Source of the DNA: Tachypleus tridentatus
Lineage: Eukaryota; Arthropoda; Merostomata; Xiphosura; Limulidae
Length of the DNA stretch: 64,000 bases
Direction of reading: 5' to 3'
NCBI RefSeq assembly: GCF_004210375.1
Contig: NC_134827.1
Location: forward strand, 101,851,285-101,915,284
The notes beneath the pieces were generated by a model. That model did no database searches. It was not told the DNA's origin and saw only the letters and a program-made list of their open reading frames with translations. The position numbers and the translations under genes were made by a program. Positions 23,501 to 33,045 of this stretch are shown here, piece by piece. Each line of letters opens with the position of its first letter. The first letter of the stretch is position 1.

Positions 23501-26500
23501 ACGGCATGTTTTTAGTCAACTTTCTGAGTGAAGTTTTTAAAAACTTGCATTTTAAATCTTGATTTTGTTGGTATTTTAGCAGTTTCTTAACTACAACTTT
23601 GTCCCCCGCTGGTACGGCGAAAAGTCAGGATTTACAACGCTAAAGTCAGGTGCTCGACTCCCCGCGGTGAACTTGGCAGATAGCCTGATGTTGCTTTGCT
23701 ATGAGAAAAACATACATACATAAACTGTTGTATTGTTTTGTTTTGTTTTACTATTTAGTGAAAACGTTAAATAATGGAGATGATTTTCTCACTGTCCATA
23801 TTTATAAAGTAGGTTTTAACGTTAAAGACATTTTTGAAAGATGCTCAACTAATTAGGACTTATTACAAAACCTACTCATGTTTTCATTAATTACGTAGTA
23901 GATTCTGTCATTCAGCACTAAAAATTAAACTATTAAATTAATGGCTCCCAAACTCTGGTTCGTGAATCTTTCAGACCCTCCAGAATTTACCAGCTTAATT
24001 TTTAGAAGAATAATGGAAGTTTAAACACGCCCTCTTTTGTTTTAATTATGCACTAGCTAGAGTACCTGTTCATTGAACAGGTGAAATAGAAACTCGCTTG
24101 TAGCAAAGGGTAAAAAATTGTGCTTCTGTGTTTTCCTTAACATAATAAACATTAAAATGTAATAAAACATATAAAGGTACCAGTACTGAAAAGACAAACC
24201 TACTGTTTTCAATAATTAAATCAATATAAAATTTCATGGGGGTCAATCTCCCTCAGGACCTTTCTCGTGTCATCCTGTAGTGTGTCAAGTTGCCCCCAGT
24301 GGCTCAGCGGTATGTCTGCGGACTTACAACGCTAAAAACCGGTGTTCGATATCCGTGGTGGGCAGAGCATAGATAGCCCATTGTATAGCTTTGTGCTTAA
24401 TTCAAAATAACAATAACTGTGTCAGGTTAAATGTTGATTGATTAAAAAAAAATGCGGAAACGTTTACTACTTACATAGCTATATAATTCAACCTGGCACT
24501 CGGAAAGTTGGGTATTTATAAACGAGGTAGAGCTAAGACTAAATCAGTAGACACGATCTTAATGGTTTCTTTTAATTTTCAGGATGGAGTCGTCACATTC
24601 AAAGAATTCATCTCTGCCATTTCAGTTTCAACACACGGCTCTATTGATGATAAACTGAACTGTAAGTACAATTGTATGAAAGTTCACTTTTGCTGTTGTT
24701 TCTGTCATAATGAAAGTTAAAAAGTTGCAGCTTCCCTACGTGAAGTCCCCCAGCTAGTACATCGATATGTCTACGGATTTACAACGCTCCAATCAGGGGT
24801 TCGATCCTCCTCGATGGGTTTCTTAGAGAGCCCAATGTGGGTTTGCGATAAGAAAAGACACACGTCATACATGAAGAAAGATATGCTTGGTATTATTGTA
24901 GTTACGAAGCATACCGTGAATTTATTTTGTTTCTTTCAGGCAGGCTCACTGGAAATTTTCAAAAACAATTATCCCATGCAGTAGGACACGCACGTAGGCT
25001 TAGAATATTTAAAAAAAACACAGCAGTTTTTAATCATGGATAATTTATGTCGTATTTACAAATTACCGTATGTTGGTCTGCTTTGGTATTGTTCGACTCT
25101 CCAAGGTAAGTGTCGCTGGAGAACCATTGGTTTGTATGATATATAATATCTCTGAGTAGATAAACTATGTGGACATTTAGCAATGCCTTGAAATTATGTC
25201 TTCTCTGTTCTTTACTTGTAGAATGACCAACTGACGTAAGTCACTAGTTCATTCTGGGAGAGGTGATTCTTTTATAATAGTGAAGATCAAATTCCGCAGT
25301 TCGGTCAGACGAGAAAGCCCAAAAGAAGGGTGTATGTGCTGTTAATTAGCAATGTACAAGTTCAAATCTAAGGACGGGTATGGATATATAGCTCTTTGTG
25401 AAGTTTATTGCAAAAACAAACAGTAATAATTACTTGCCCGATGGTTAAGGCGCTCGACTTGTAATCCGAGAGTCGCGGGTTCGAATCCCCGTCACACCAA
25501 ATGTGCTCGCTTTTTAAGCCGTTGGGGCGTTATAATGTTACGGTCAATCCCACTATTCGTTGGTGAAAGAGTAGCCCAAGAGTTGGCGGTAGGTGGTGAT
25601 GACTAGCTTCCTTCCCTTTAGCCTTACACTGCTAAATTAGGGACAGCTGGCGCAGATGGCCCTCGTGTGGCTTTGCGCGAATTTCTAAAACAAACAAGCA
25701 ATAATTATTTAAGCGTGATTTCTTCTTCCCGAAGTACTTTCAAGTGGAGATACACTACTGGCCAAAATCTTAAGGCCAATGAACATGAAGAAAAAAATAT
25801 GCATTTTGCGTTGTTAGACTCAACCACTTATTTGAGTAGAGCTTTGATAGATGAAAATAAAAAAAACATTTTTAGCATTTAATAGGGAAAATGTGAACAC
25901 TATGAAATTAGCCTAAATACTAGCTGGTCAAAAGTTTAAGACCATACCAAAAAGAAGTCCTAAACAGGGTAGGAAATGCCCAACAAGAGGTCTCAGTAGT
26001 GAGTTGCACGGCTATCATTGCGAATAACATCAAACATTCGCTTTGGCATGGTCGATATAAGCATTTGCAGAAGGCTGGCAGGAATGTTATTCCAAGTGGT
26101 GGCGATAGCTTCACAAAGATCAAGTACTGTTTGGAATTGACGTCCATTTCTATACACTTCTCTTGCCATCTGGACCATCTAGGTTAAATTTTTTCTGATC
26201 AAAGAATATAACCTTCTTCCATTTTTCTACGTCCCATGTTTGGTGCTTCTCAGCAAAGTTTAACCAAGTTGTTTCATGGTGTGGAAGGAGACGTGGCCTT
26301 TGAAGACGTTTACGGTTTTTAAAGCCTTTCTCTCGAAGATGCCGTCTTATTATTTTTGAGCTGCATTTTGCGTCCGTAAGGGCCTTAATCTGGTTCGACG
26401 ATTGGCTGGTGTCTTGCTGACAACCCGTTGAATCCTCCTGTCAACGGAAATTCTCGTTCCGTGTCTTTTAAGAAATCTGCAACAGCAGTTTTGCTGCGCC

Positions 26501-28394
26501 CAATCTCACCAGTGATGGTAAGTTGAGAAAGACCTTGCTTTTGCAGCTCGACAATTCTGTCACGTTCAAACACTGTCAGCCTTTTAGCCTTTACCATGTT
26601 TTTACTCAATGTAACACAGGAGATATCAGTGGGAGATGTTGACAACGCTAATGCTTGAACACAAATGATTAAATATTTACCGATTAACACTTCGTTTCAG
26701 TATGGTCTTTTGACCAGCTGGTATTTAGGCTAATTTCATAGTGTTCACATTTTCCCTATTAAATGCTAAAAACGTTTTTTATTTCTATTTTCCCTTTTCT
26801 TATTTTCATCTTTCGAAGCTCTACTGAAATAAGTGGTTGAGTCTAACCACGCAAAATGCATTTTTTTTTTTTGTGTTCATTGGCCTTACGATTTTAACCA
26901 GCAGTGTATGTATTTATAACTTGTTTGTTTGTTGAATTTTGTGCAAAGTTAGTCGAGGGCTATTTGCAATAGCCATCCTTAATTTAGAAGAGATAGACTA
27001 AAACGATAGCAACTAGTCAACATGACCCAATGCTAACGTATGGCAGGATTGACAGTCACATAATTACATTCTCACGTCTGAAAAGGCAGGTTTCAAACAC
27101 GCGGTTCAGAGATTGTGGGTTGAGTTTTTTATGTATATCAAGTGAACAGCTGTGCTTAATATGTTCAGTAAAATGACGAGTTTAATATTTGTGTGGATAT
27201 CGAGAAGGTTAAAGGTGTAAAAGTACTTCATATATTCGTGTATGAGATTTGAATGTTTGTTGCTACTGGTGTCCTACAGCTAAGTTTATTTGGAGGCACA
27301 GCTAGAAAACCAAATGTTTTTGTTATTAAGAGTGAGCTTATAATAATAACCATACAAACAATAATAATTTGATACATTTTACTTTTCATATTATTTAATT
27401 TCCACGGTTATTTTGATTAAATTATTGGTTTCCAATACAGACAAATAATATTTTTGATATATTTAATAAAATGCTTATATATGGAATTGGAATTCTTAAA
27501 GCAATGAAGGAAAACGTTTTGGGTCTATGGGCACAACGCTATTACTCATTTATTTTCGACTATTTCTGTTAAAAGCTAGAAGTAACACTATATATGTAAA
27601 AACGGCTGGTTTGGGTTGAGAAAAATTTTATTTAGAGGAGCGAACAACCTTTGCGAACCTGACGATGACCGAAGAAGGTCGAAATATATATATTTTTCTC
27701 CACAAGTGGGTTTTCTCGTCATCACGGGTTGGAGGTAACACTGATTATTCGAATACAGTCACACGTGTTTAGAAATTGTACGAGATAAGTATATTTTTGA
27801 GGTTGGTTATGTACTCAGGTTTTCTGATAAAATAACTATAAAAAAAATAGAATCGTTAATAAATTATTTGCTTTGACAGGGGCATTTAAACTCTACGATT
27901 TGAATAACGATGGCTTTGTGAGCCACATGGAAATGCTTGACATCGTTACCGCCATCTATCGGTTACACGGGAAATTTTCTAACTCTTTGGATGCCAGATA
28001 TGCAGCAGAACAACGAGTAAACCAGTTATTTGTGAAATTAGACAAGGTAATTAAGCAGGATTAAACGTAGGTTTCTTAAACTAAATAGTGTACTATTTAT
28101 AAATAGGCAAGAATTTCGTTATCGTTTATTTCCTGTTTCAGCTTGTATGAAATCTGAAGATAAAAACAATTCCTTCATTCAAAATTAGCGCAAAAAATTT
28201 AAAATGGCTGAATTTAAAATATTGTAATACAATTATTTAAATCATCTTATTGCTTGTTATTTCAGGACCGGGACGGAAAGATAAGTTGTAAAGAGTTTTG
28301 CAGCGGGTTCAAGGCTGACTCCTTCATTGTCAAGGCTCTGGTATCAGACGATTCAGTCGAAAGCACTTCAAGACGACCCAGCCACGTCACGTGA
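14511..28394 (+). CDS. Neuronal calcium sensor protein (recoverin/visinin-like EF-hand), 7 exons, 211 aa
   Basis: Exons: 14511-14607, 15620-15644, 20041-20089, 22142-22231, 24583-24661, 27880-28046, 28266-28394. All introns are GT-AG and the frame joins without gaps to a TGA. The protein begins MGTAAS, a fit to the N-myristoylation pattern (Gly2, Ser6). EF-hand 1 (about 44-55) is degenerate, with the Cys-Pro (DCPDG) signature of neuronal calcium sensors. EF-hands 2 (D84-E95), 3 (D120-E131) and 4 (D168-E179) have canonical 12-residue loops. Recoverin, visinin-like proteins, neurocalcin and frequenin are about 190-200 aa; this is slightly longer through a basic N-terminus and a Ser-rich tail. 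Such proteins bind calcium and move to membranes to regulate kinases, cyclases or channels. The SKKELQEL start looks most like recoverin/visinin, but the subfamily is uncertain. Introns contain SINEs and two Tc1 relics. Confidence 0.95.
14855..14980 (-). mobile_element. Degenerate SINE family A fragment in intron 1
   Basis: AACTTTCGCACAAACC, GGACAGCTAGTCAACA and CAGTCCTTAGACTATTC are reverse-orientation matches to the family A tail and body, with many changes. The tRNA-like head is absent. Confidence 0.5.
15620..15644 (+). CDS. Microexon 2 of the neuronal calcium sensor gene (25 nt)
   Basis: The exon is bounded by a CTCTTTCAG acceptor and a GTAAGT donor. With split codons on each side it encodes YEGKQIRKW, which leads into the first helix of EF-hand 1. 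Its length is not a multiple of three, so skipping it would shift the frame. It therefore appears constitutive for the 211-residue product. Confidence 0.92.
15720..15830 (-). mobile_element. Degenerate SINE family A fragment in intron 2
   Basis: GTCCCTAATTTTGAGATGAC, then AGACTAGAGGCATCCACC and GCCAACTCTT, follow the reverse body order of family A. Ends and head are lost. Confidence 0.45.
16394..16593 (+). mobile_element. SINE family A, headless, with perfect 13-bp TSD
   Basis: TGTACCTATAATG occurs at 16394-16406 and again at 16581-16593, enclosing a copy that lacks the tRNA-like head. It starts near CCAGCCGTGGGGGTG, is missing the following 30-odd bases of the body, then is intact through AGAGTTGGCGGTGGG to the tail and a (GCAA)n end. 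The TSD shows that it inserted in this shortened form, or lost its head during insertion. Confidence 0.88.
16625..16890 (+). mobile_element. SINE family A, diverged full-length copy
   Basis: The head ACCAGGTGGCTTGGGCACTC with GAGTTCGAATCC is followed by a diverged body (AAAGGTTAGCGATGGG, GATGATGACTGGCTGC) and the tail GACGGCCCTCGTGTAACTTT. No clean target-site duplication was found. Confidence 0.8.
17108..17222 (-). mobile_element. SINE family C relic, reverse orientation
   Basis: The + strand reads GTTTGTTTGTTTG, AAGCACAAAGCTACACAAT, GGCTATCTGTGCTCTGCCCA and ATCGAAACCAGGATTTTAGC. This is the reverse of the family C tail and B box. Confidence 0.65.
17690..18490 (-). pseudogene. Tc1-type DD34E transposase remnant, split by a SINE
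   Basis: Minus-strand frames give [15 protein letters not shown] and TPPTGVIL (18480-18300). After a SINE insertion they continue as [20 protein letters not shown] and LPCPAKSPD, then NPIEN after a +1 shift near 17858. The second catalytic Asp (QVDNA) and the Glu (NPIEN) are about 34 residues apart once the shift is allowed for, as in Tc1 elements. The upstream half with the DNA-binding domain and first Asp is not evident. The gene is dead: truncated, frameshifted and interrupted. It lies in intron 2 of the calcium sensor gene. Confidence 0.85.
18016..18303 (+). mobile_element. SINE family A inside the Tc1 transposase relic, 9-bp TSD
   Basis: CCAATATGA at 18016-18024 and 18295-18303 flanks the SINE at 18025-18294. 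Head GTGGCCAGGTGGGTTAAGG and GGGTTCGAATCCC, the full body and the tail are present. The transposase frame reads across the insertion once the SINE and one TSD copy are set aside, giving a clear order of events: Tc1 first, SINE later. Confidence 0.93.
18568..18690 (+). mobile_element. Diverged SINE family B/C relic
   Basis: GCCCCTGGTGGCTCGGCAGTA, TTATAACGC, GGGTTTGATCATTG and AGATAGCCAGTTTTGG follow the family B/C order, with decay in the tail. Confidence 0.5.
18813..19060 (+). mobile_element. piggyBac-like MITE, copy 1
   Basis: The element is flanked by TTAA on both sides (18813-18816 and 19057-19060), the piggyBac target duplication. Its ends form short inverted repeats: left CCTGTTCAGTGCC, and right, reverse-complemented, CCTGTTGACTGCC. 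Inside, an ATG at 18977 opens a 19-codon frame beginning [15 protein letters not shown]. This looks like the start of a piggyBac-type transposase, cut off by a deletion. A near-identical copy lies at 31247-31493. Confidence 0.8.
19816..19962. repeat. 49-bp tandem repeat, three copies, just upstream of exon 3
   Basis: CAGTAACGAAGT starts at 19816, 19865 and 19914. Each is followed by AGGTTAATTATTATGTGTTT, and the copies are nearly identical. The array ends about 78 bases before exon 3 of the calcium sensor gene (20041). Confidence 0.9.
20345..20580 (+). mobile_element. Degenerate SINE family A relic in intron 3
   Basis: Weak remains of the body (CTCAAGAGTTTGCAACGAG, CTATCTCCCTTCCCTCTAGT) and tail (GGACGGCTGAACG, GTGAAATTTTCAAACAACG) are in the right order. 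The head is barely recognisable. Confidence 0.45.
20931..21197 (+). mobile_element. SINE family A, full length
   Basis: Head CATGGCCAGGTGGATTAAGG, GCAGGTTCGAATCTCC, a full body with GTGACGGTGAATCCC and AGAGTTGGTGGTGGG, tail GATAGCCCTCGTGTAGC and an AAAC end. No convincing target-site duplication was found. Confidence 0.88.
21670..21936 (-). mobile_element. SINE family A, full length but diverged, reverse
   Basis: The + strand reads TTGAATTTCTCGCAAAGCTG, GCTGTCCCTAATTTAGCAC, ACGAATAGTGGGATTGACC, GACTGAAAGGGCGAGC and GATTCGAACCC. It lies in intron 3, about 200 bases before exon 4. Confidence 0.8.
23601..23718 (+). mobile_element. SINE family B
   Basis: Head CCCCCGCTGGTACGGCG, GGATTTACAACGCTAAAGTC and GTGCTCGACTCCCCGC, tail GGCAGATAGCCTGATGTTGC and an A/CATA-rich end. 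It lies in intron 4. Confidence 0.75.
24289..24415 (+). mobile_element. SINE family C
   Basis: The head GCCCCCAGTGGCTCAGCGGT with GGACTTACAACGCTAAAAA and GGTGTTCGATATCC resembles family B. The tail is distinct, GAGCATAGATAGCCCATTGT followed by AGCTTTGTGCTTAATTC, closer to the family A tail. This is one of the clearer copies of this type. Confidence 0.75.
24745..24865 (+). mobile_element. SINE family B
   Basis: CCCCCAGCTAGTACATCG, GATTTACAACGCTCCAATC, GGGGTTCGATCCTCC and TAGAGAGCCCAATGTGGG, then a simple A/CAC tail. It lies directly after exon 5 of the calcium sensor gene. Confidence 0.75.
25425..25707 (+). mobile_element. SINE family A, full length with 8-bp TSD
   Basis: AATAATTA at 25425-25432 and 25700-25707 flanks a copy with head CCCGATGGTTAAGGCGC, GCGGGTTCGAATCCCC, a complete body and tail GATGGCCCTCGTGTGGC. 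A Tc1-type element begins about 45 bases downstream. Confidence 0.85.
25920..26178 (-). pseudogene. C-terminal part of the same Tc1-type transposase
   Basis: The frame reads [20 protein letters not shown], then [15 protein letters not shown] and [11 protein letters not shown], the conserved end of Tc1-type transposases. It joins the first-Asp region at 26165-26215 through an internal deletion. Confidence 0.8.
26385..26690 (-). pseudogene. N-terminal part of the Tc1-type transposase
   Basis: The frame holds [36 protein letters not shown] and [14 protein letters not shown], a paired-like helix-turn-helix that binds the terminal repeats in this family. The likely native start is the Met at about 26598, not the upstream one. 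The frame is broken before the catalytic domain. Confidence 0.8.
26918..27122 (-). mobile_element. Degenerate SINE family A, reverse orientation
   Basis: TTGTTTGTTTGTTGAATTTTG, CAAAGTTAGTCGAGGGC, GCCATCCTTAATTTAG, CACGTCTGAAAAGGCAGG and GTTTCAAACACGCG follow the family A order in reverse. It lies directly right of the Tc1 element. Confidence 0.65.
27600..27735. repeat. Short dispersed repeat related to the foldback family
   Basis: It contains GGCTGGTTTGGGTTGAG, CTGACGATGACCGAAGAAGG and TCGAAATAT, and ends in GTGGGTTTTCTCGTCATCAC. The last motif is the reverse complement of the GATGATGAGAAACCCACTTG start of the copies at 49440 and 59820. Confidence 0.5.
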
Positions 28395-31246
28395 CTTTTC
28401 TATCAGCGCACTCTATAAGAGATTAATATTCACTTTTGTAAAAGTGCGTTAAAAATATCTCATTACGTCTTTTAGATCTCACGCAGTATTTCAATTTTTA
28501 TTACTGTTTTTATGTTTATAATTTTTTTTAAAAAGAGAGAAAAACTGTGAAGATTTCTTTTGTGTTGTGATAAATTATTATTACATTATATGCTACCATC
28601 ACGGCATTTATTTACCAAAACTTCTGTTTGAGTGAGGAAAATTATTTTACTCTTGAATGTTTTTAACTACTTGAAATATTTATCTTGGTAGTAATACCTA
28701 CTTTTCTACTCATTTATTCTTTCAGAATTGTAAAAACTTGTTAATTTATTAATATAAAAGATTAATAATCGAAACGTTATTAATTTATGCATTGTAAATA
28801 TTCGCTAGCAGGGCCGAGAATGCGTGTCTTTGTTAATCAAAATTAATAACAAATAAGTATAGTTTTTAATTTTCTGATGACAGGTAGCGTTTGGTCTGAC
28901 CTATTTACGTCATCCCACGGGAGCTCTTGTGTATCCCCTGCGCTTTTCCATTTATCTCTACCAAATTTCAGAGGCATCCTTAGAGCACAGCAGGAAGTGA
29001 CATATGGGGGACATCTTCCGTTTTGGTTCTTATGTTACTTCATCCCCTTGAGTTCCTCGTGATATTCTGATAATTTCTACAAATAGAAGACACTCTTAAG
29101 GCAACCAGGAAAGAAACATAAAGAGACCAGCGTTTGAACCTGGTTCTTTTATGTCTTCTCTGTGCGTTGAACTGACACATCAGTTAGTTCTATTATAATT
29201 AACTGGTTAGCCACACAGTTTGTTAAACTCTTAGCAATATTTTATCCTATAGTTCAAACTTGTTTTTATAAATAGGAAACAGTTCTTTTCTGCTAAAATA
29301 CTGGGTCATATAAGAAAATTAAAGAGAAAAAAAATCCAAAGTAACTGACCTTAATAAAACGTAATTAACATGGATCACTCTAGGTATATAACTGATTTCC
29401 TTCAGGAGCGACAAGATAGAATCCACAGAACCATGGAAGGTTTAGCAGGAGCCGTGCCTGAGAAAGAGAGAGACTAGACACAACAATACAATGTAAATTA
29501 TACAGTGAAAAATGTCTTTATCTAACACTCAGCGATAAGCAAGTTCACCAAACGAAAGAAAGATCCTTTAGTTGAAAGTTAAGTCTTTAAAGTTTGAGAA
29601 ATTATTAAGTGGCTTATTACTAAGTAGCTAACTGTACTTGTTAAACTTAAGAGAGTATTACTGTTTTCAAAAAGAATTTAAAGTTCACTTACCAAACTGA
29701 AGGCTTGAGAGAGATATAGAGAAAGCTAACTGAAAGAGCATATAATTAGCATATATACAATTTTATAATGATATCTCTATCAAGCTGTACACTATATGTA
29801 TCACTGTTGGTCACTCCCATTGAAAAATAATGGATGGTTATAGCCTTAAGATATCACTTGACCTTCTATTGAAAAATATTATAATCTTCATTCACACAAA
29901 ATTTTAAAACGTACTGTCATATATCCCTCAGGAAGACAAAGTGTTACTTCAGGTGAATTACCCAAAACAATGAGCAGCTGGAGTAAAAGAAACTTAGTGA
30001 CTTTTGAAACCAATGCTCTATGTGAAAACCGCACACCTTTCGATAAATAAAAAATTCAAAAATTTCGGACACAAGGTATGCCTGCATATTACTTTCGCTA
30101 TACATATATAGTAGTAATGGGAACAACTGTGGAAACGCACAAGTGGTACACATATAGAAGTCACAAAGACAAGTAAAGGTAACTACATTCTGGATTTATT
30201 AATGGTTCAAAACACAATGACAAAAAACACAAACGAAAAGCGAAAAAGTTTATGAGACACTAGCATTTTTATGGTCTTTAGACAAAGCGTTACAATGTCT
30301 TTTATGCAGTCATGACATTTATCAATTTATATTGTGAAATATTGTTACAAATTACCTTTTTTACTTCCAACAATTCAATAAACATGTTTGATCAACTTAG
30401 TTTTTGTATATGTCCATGGATTCTCAAGGTTCTTCATGTCTGGACTTCAGAGGGGATTATGTCGTGAGTGCATGATCCGTTTAATTTTTTGCCAACAAGA
30501 TGTCATAAGTCAAAACATTGTCGAATGGTCAGTAATTCACATTAAATTATATATGCAGTTACTAATTATTTTAATGATTGTACAATATTTTGTATTTGTG
30601 GCGACGCTCCACTGCATTAGCATATGCAAATAGTTCTTAAAATTGTAACAACTTTCAATATATGAAGTAATCAATGTAAATCATTTGTGTGTATATGTTA
30701 CAATATTCAAACGTGGATATCACTGTCACTATAGCAACGTATGATTGCTAGATTCTTTACAGAATTTCGCCCCTAGAACATGTCTTTATAGTTTTGTAGA
30801 TAGCAGAAAAACAAAGTGTTCCTGGAAGTTTATGGTAGGAGTTTTTTTTGTAGCTGTGGGGGGGGGGGCACGAGGGTACGTCTGTCCCTGGGCGCAGCAT
30901 CGGGGGTGGGGGCGCCAAATTGATGTTACGTAATTAGGAATTATGGCTTACATTTTGTCACGAAGGGGCGCGAAAACTGACTTTGTCAATGGGCGCCGAA
31001 GACCCTAGCTACGCAACTGAGCTTGGCATGTAAAAACGTATCGTTACGTTTTGTGAAAATGAACTTTATTCAGTTGTACTTATTAACGATGACAATTTTA
31101 ATATAATCATGTAAAATAAACTTCCCTTTTTCCATTTGTATATTATTCAGTACAACATATTTCATATTAATAAAGTACTTAGGATTAATACACGCTGCTT
31201 CCTTTTTGTTTTTTCACGTACACGAGTTCTTCAGGTAGAAGTCAGT

Positions 31247-31493
31247 TTAACCTGTTCAGTGCTGCAGACGAGACAACTCGTCCAAGCCGATCGGTAACAC
31301 AGTGCCACGGACGAGTTAATTCGTTCTCAATAATACCTAATTTCAACGCTAGACGTCAGCACCACACATGCATTTGACCTACTTACAAATTGTTTCACTT
31401 TCGATCCAAAATGTCGTCACGAAAAAGTTACAAATTGAAGAAGCATTAGAGTTGTATTGTAGCAGCTGAAATACTTGGCAGTCAACAGATTAA
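31247..31493 (+). mobile_element. piggyBac-like MITE, copy 2
   Basis: This is a near-identical partner of 18813-19060, with TTAA at 31247-31250 and 31490-31493, left end CCTGTTCAGTGC and right end GGCAGTCAACAG. The transposase-like start at ATGTCGTCACGAAAAAG has lost one base relative to copy 1, so the frame shifts after five residues. Confidence 0.8.
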
Positions 31494-31812
31494 AAGATAA
31501 AGTATTGAGCCATACTATAGTATGTTTGATAGGATTTTCTAAACACAGTTAACTTAAAATAAATCGACTAAGAAATTTACATATTGACACAAATAGTTGT
31601 TTAAAAATATAAATAATTTACATAAATGGTATTGTTATATCATTTCTAATGGGTGGTAAAAATACTGTTGATTGTGAAAAGGAATGTTCTTGTTTGGCTC
31701 ATGGAAAAGATTTCTGACAGACAGAAACACATAAAGAGAGAGTGATTCACTTTGGTAGTTGTGGTTTTTCCTTGGAGTTATATTATAAACTCTAAGCTTT
31801 GTTTATATATTT

Positions 31813-32128
31813 CAGAATGATACGCCCGGCATGGCCAGGTTGTTAAGGCACTCGACTCGTAATTTGAAGGTCGCGGGTTCGAATCCACGTCACATTATAA
31901 CGTCCCTAAGTCTAAAATGGCAAGCGTGTTTGGTGTGACGGCGATTCGAACGCGCGACCCTCATATTACGAGTCGAGTGTCTATTCGTTGGTAAAAGAGT
32001 AGCCCAACAGTTGGCGGTGGATGGTAATGACTAGCTATCTTTCCTCTTGTCTTAAGGAAGGCTAACGCAAATAGCCTTCGTGTAGCTTTGCGCGAAATTA
32101 AAAAACAAACAAACAAACAAACAGAATG
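31813..32128 (+). mobile_element. SINE family A with an internal inverted head, 7-bp TSD
   Basis: CAGAATG at 31813-31819 and 32122-32128 flanks the copy. After a normal head (GGCATGGCCAGGTTG, GCGGGTTCGAATCC), the sequence from about 31895 to 31980 is the reverse complement of the head and early body (GTGTGACGGCGATTCGAAC, ATATTACGAGTCGAGTG). The normal body then resumes at CTATTCGTTGG. The copy therefore holds two heads facing each other. Confidence 0.85.
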
Positions 32129-32332
32129 CTAAGTCTTCTGTACCACTAATCAATTTCTATTATCAAAACAGGTAAACCAGAGTCTCCAACATCTCTATTT
32201 CCACACGTTATCAACGTTTAACAGATTAGTTATGTGTGGTAACTGTCATGTTTCAGGTGTCTGAGTATGTGTAACTGTTTATATGGCAGAATTAATACCG
32301 TTGAAGGCTGAGCATGTTTTATCGCAGCAACG

Positions 32333-32455
32333 GGAGCCCCTAATGGCACATTGGTATGTCTGTGGATTTACACCGCTAGAAACCAGGTTTCGATACCTAT
32401 GGAGGGCAGAGTACAGACAGCCCTTTGTGTAGCTTTGAACTTAATATCAAAAAAC
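32333..32455 (+). mobile_element. SINE family C
   Basis: GCCCCTAATGGCACATTGGT, GGATTTACACCGCTAGAAAC, GGTTTCGATACC and CAGACAGCCCTTTGTGTAGC with TTGAACTTAATATC. Head and tail match the copy at 24289. Confidence 0.7.
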
Positions 32456-33045
32456 GACAATGGGAGAATAAAAATGTTTCCCTCACAAAACTGTTAAAAA
32501 CATGAATGTTTCTATAGTTTGTTATTGTCAACCGCAAATTTAAATAATAAACTGTCTGTGTTTTGCTCTTTGCATGTATCAAAATGACTTTTTCAGCTTT
32601 ATAAGCCTTTAAACATATCGCTAAGTCACTGAACGGTGGGTGAAACATGTGAATGAGTGAAGATATGTTCATATTCTATATATATATTATAGATAAGTTT
32701 AGCTTAAGTTATAATATTTGAATATCAAATACAGATATTATAAACCATATCACTGCAGTATAGTTTTATGAATATATATTTATTTGTACATTTTTTAAGA
32801 ACTGCAGTTACTACAGGTTTCTATACTTAGTGGTACATTATAGACAAGCAGAATGTACGAAACCTCGAAAATTGCTGATTTAGCCTTTAGAATTCTTCCT
32901 TTGGTTTGACCATAAGTACGTATATTTTTGAGATTGTTATCTTTTTTGCATAATTCACCAAGCCTGTTGTTCCAAGTATTTTATCGATTATTAGAAATAT
33001 CAGAAAACAGGTTTACAGTTTCGTTAATGATGACGTAGGTAATGC

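Larger units (their letters stand above)
25751..26908 (-). mobile_element. Tc1-type transposon with about 200-bp inverted repeats and a deleted transposase
   Basis: The element is bounded by TA at 25751-25752 and 26907-26908. The left inverted repeat (25753 to about 25948) and the right one (about 26698-26906) match over most of their length. Each has an outer site (CTGGCCAAAATCTTAAGGCC on the left) and a similar inner site (GCTGGTCAAAAGTTTAAGAC on the left), the two-site layout of IR/DR elements. The minus strand encodes [20 protein letters not shown] (helix-turn-helix start, 26598 downward), then [14 protein letters not shown] with the first catalytic Asp. It jumps directly to [10 protein letters not shown] and [10 protein letters not shown]-like sequence near the C-terminus, so the region with the other catalytic residues is deleted. 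It lies in intron 5. Confidence 0.9.
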
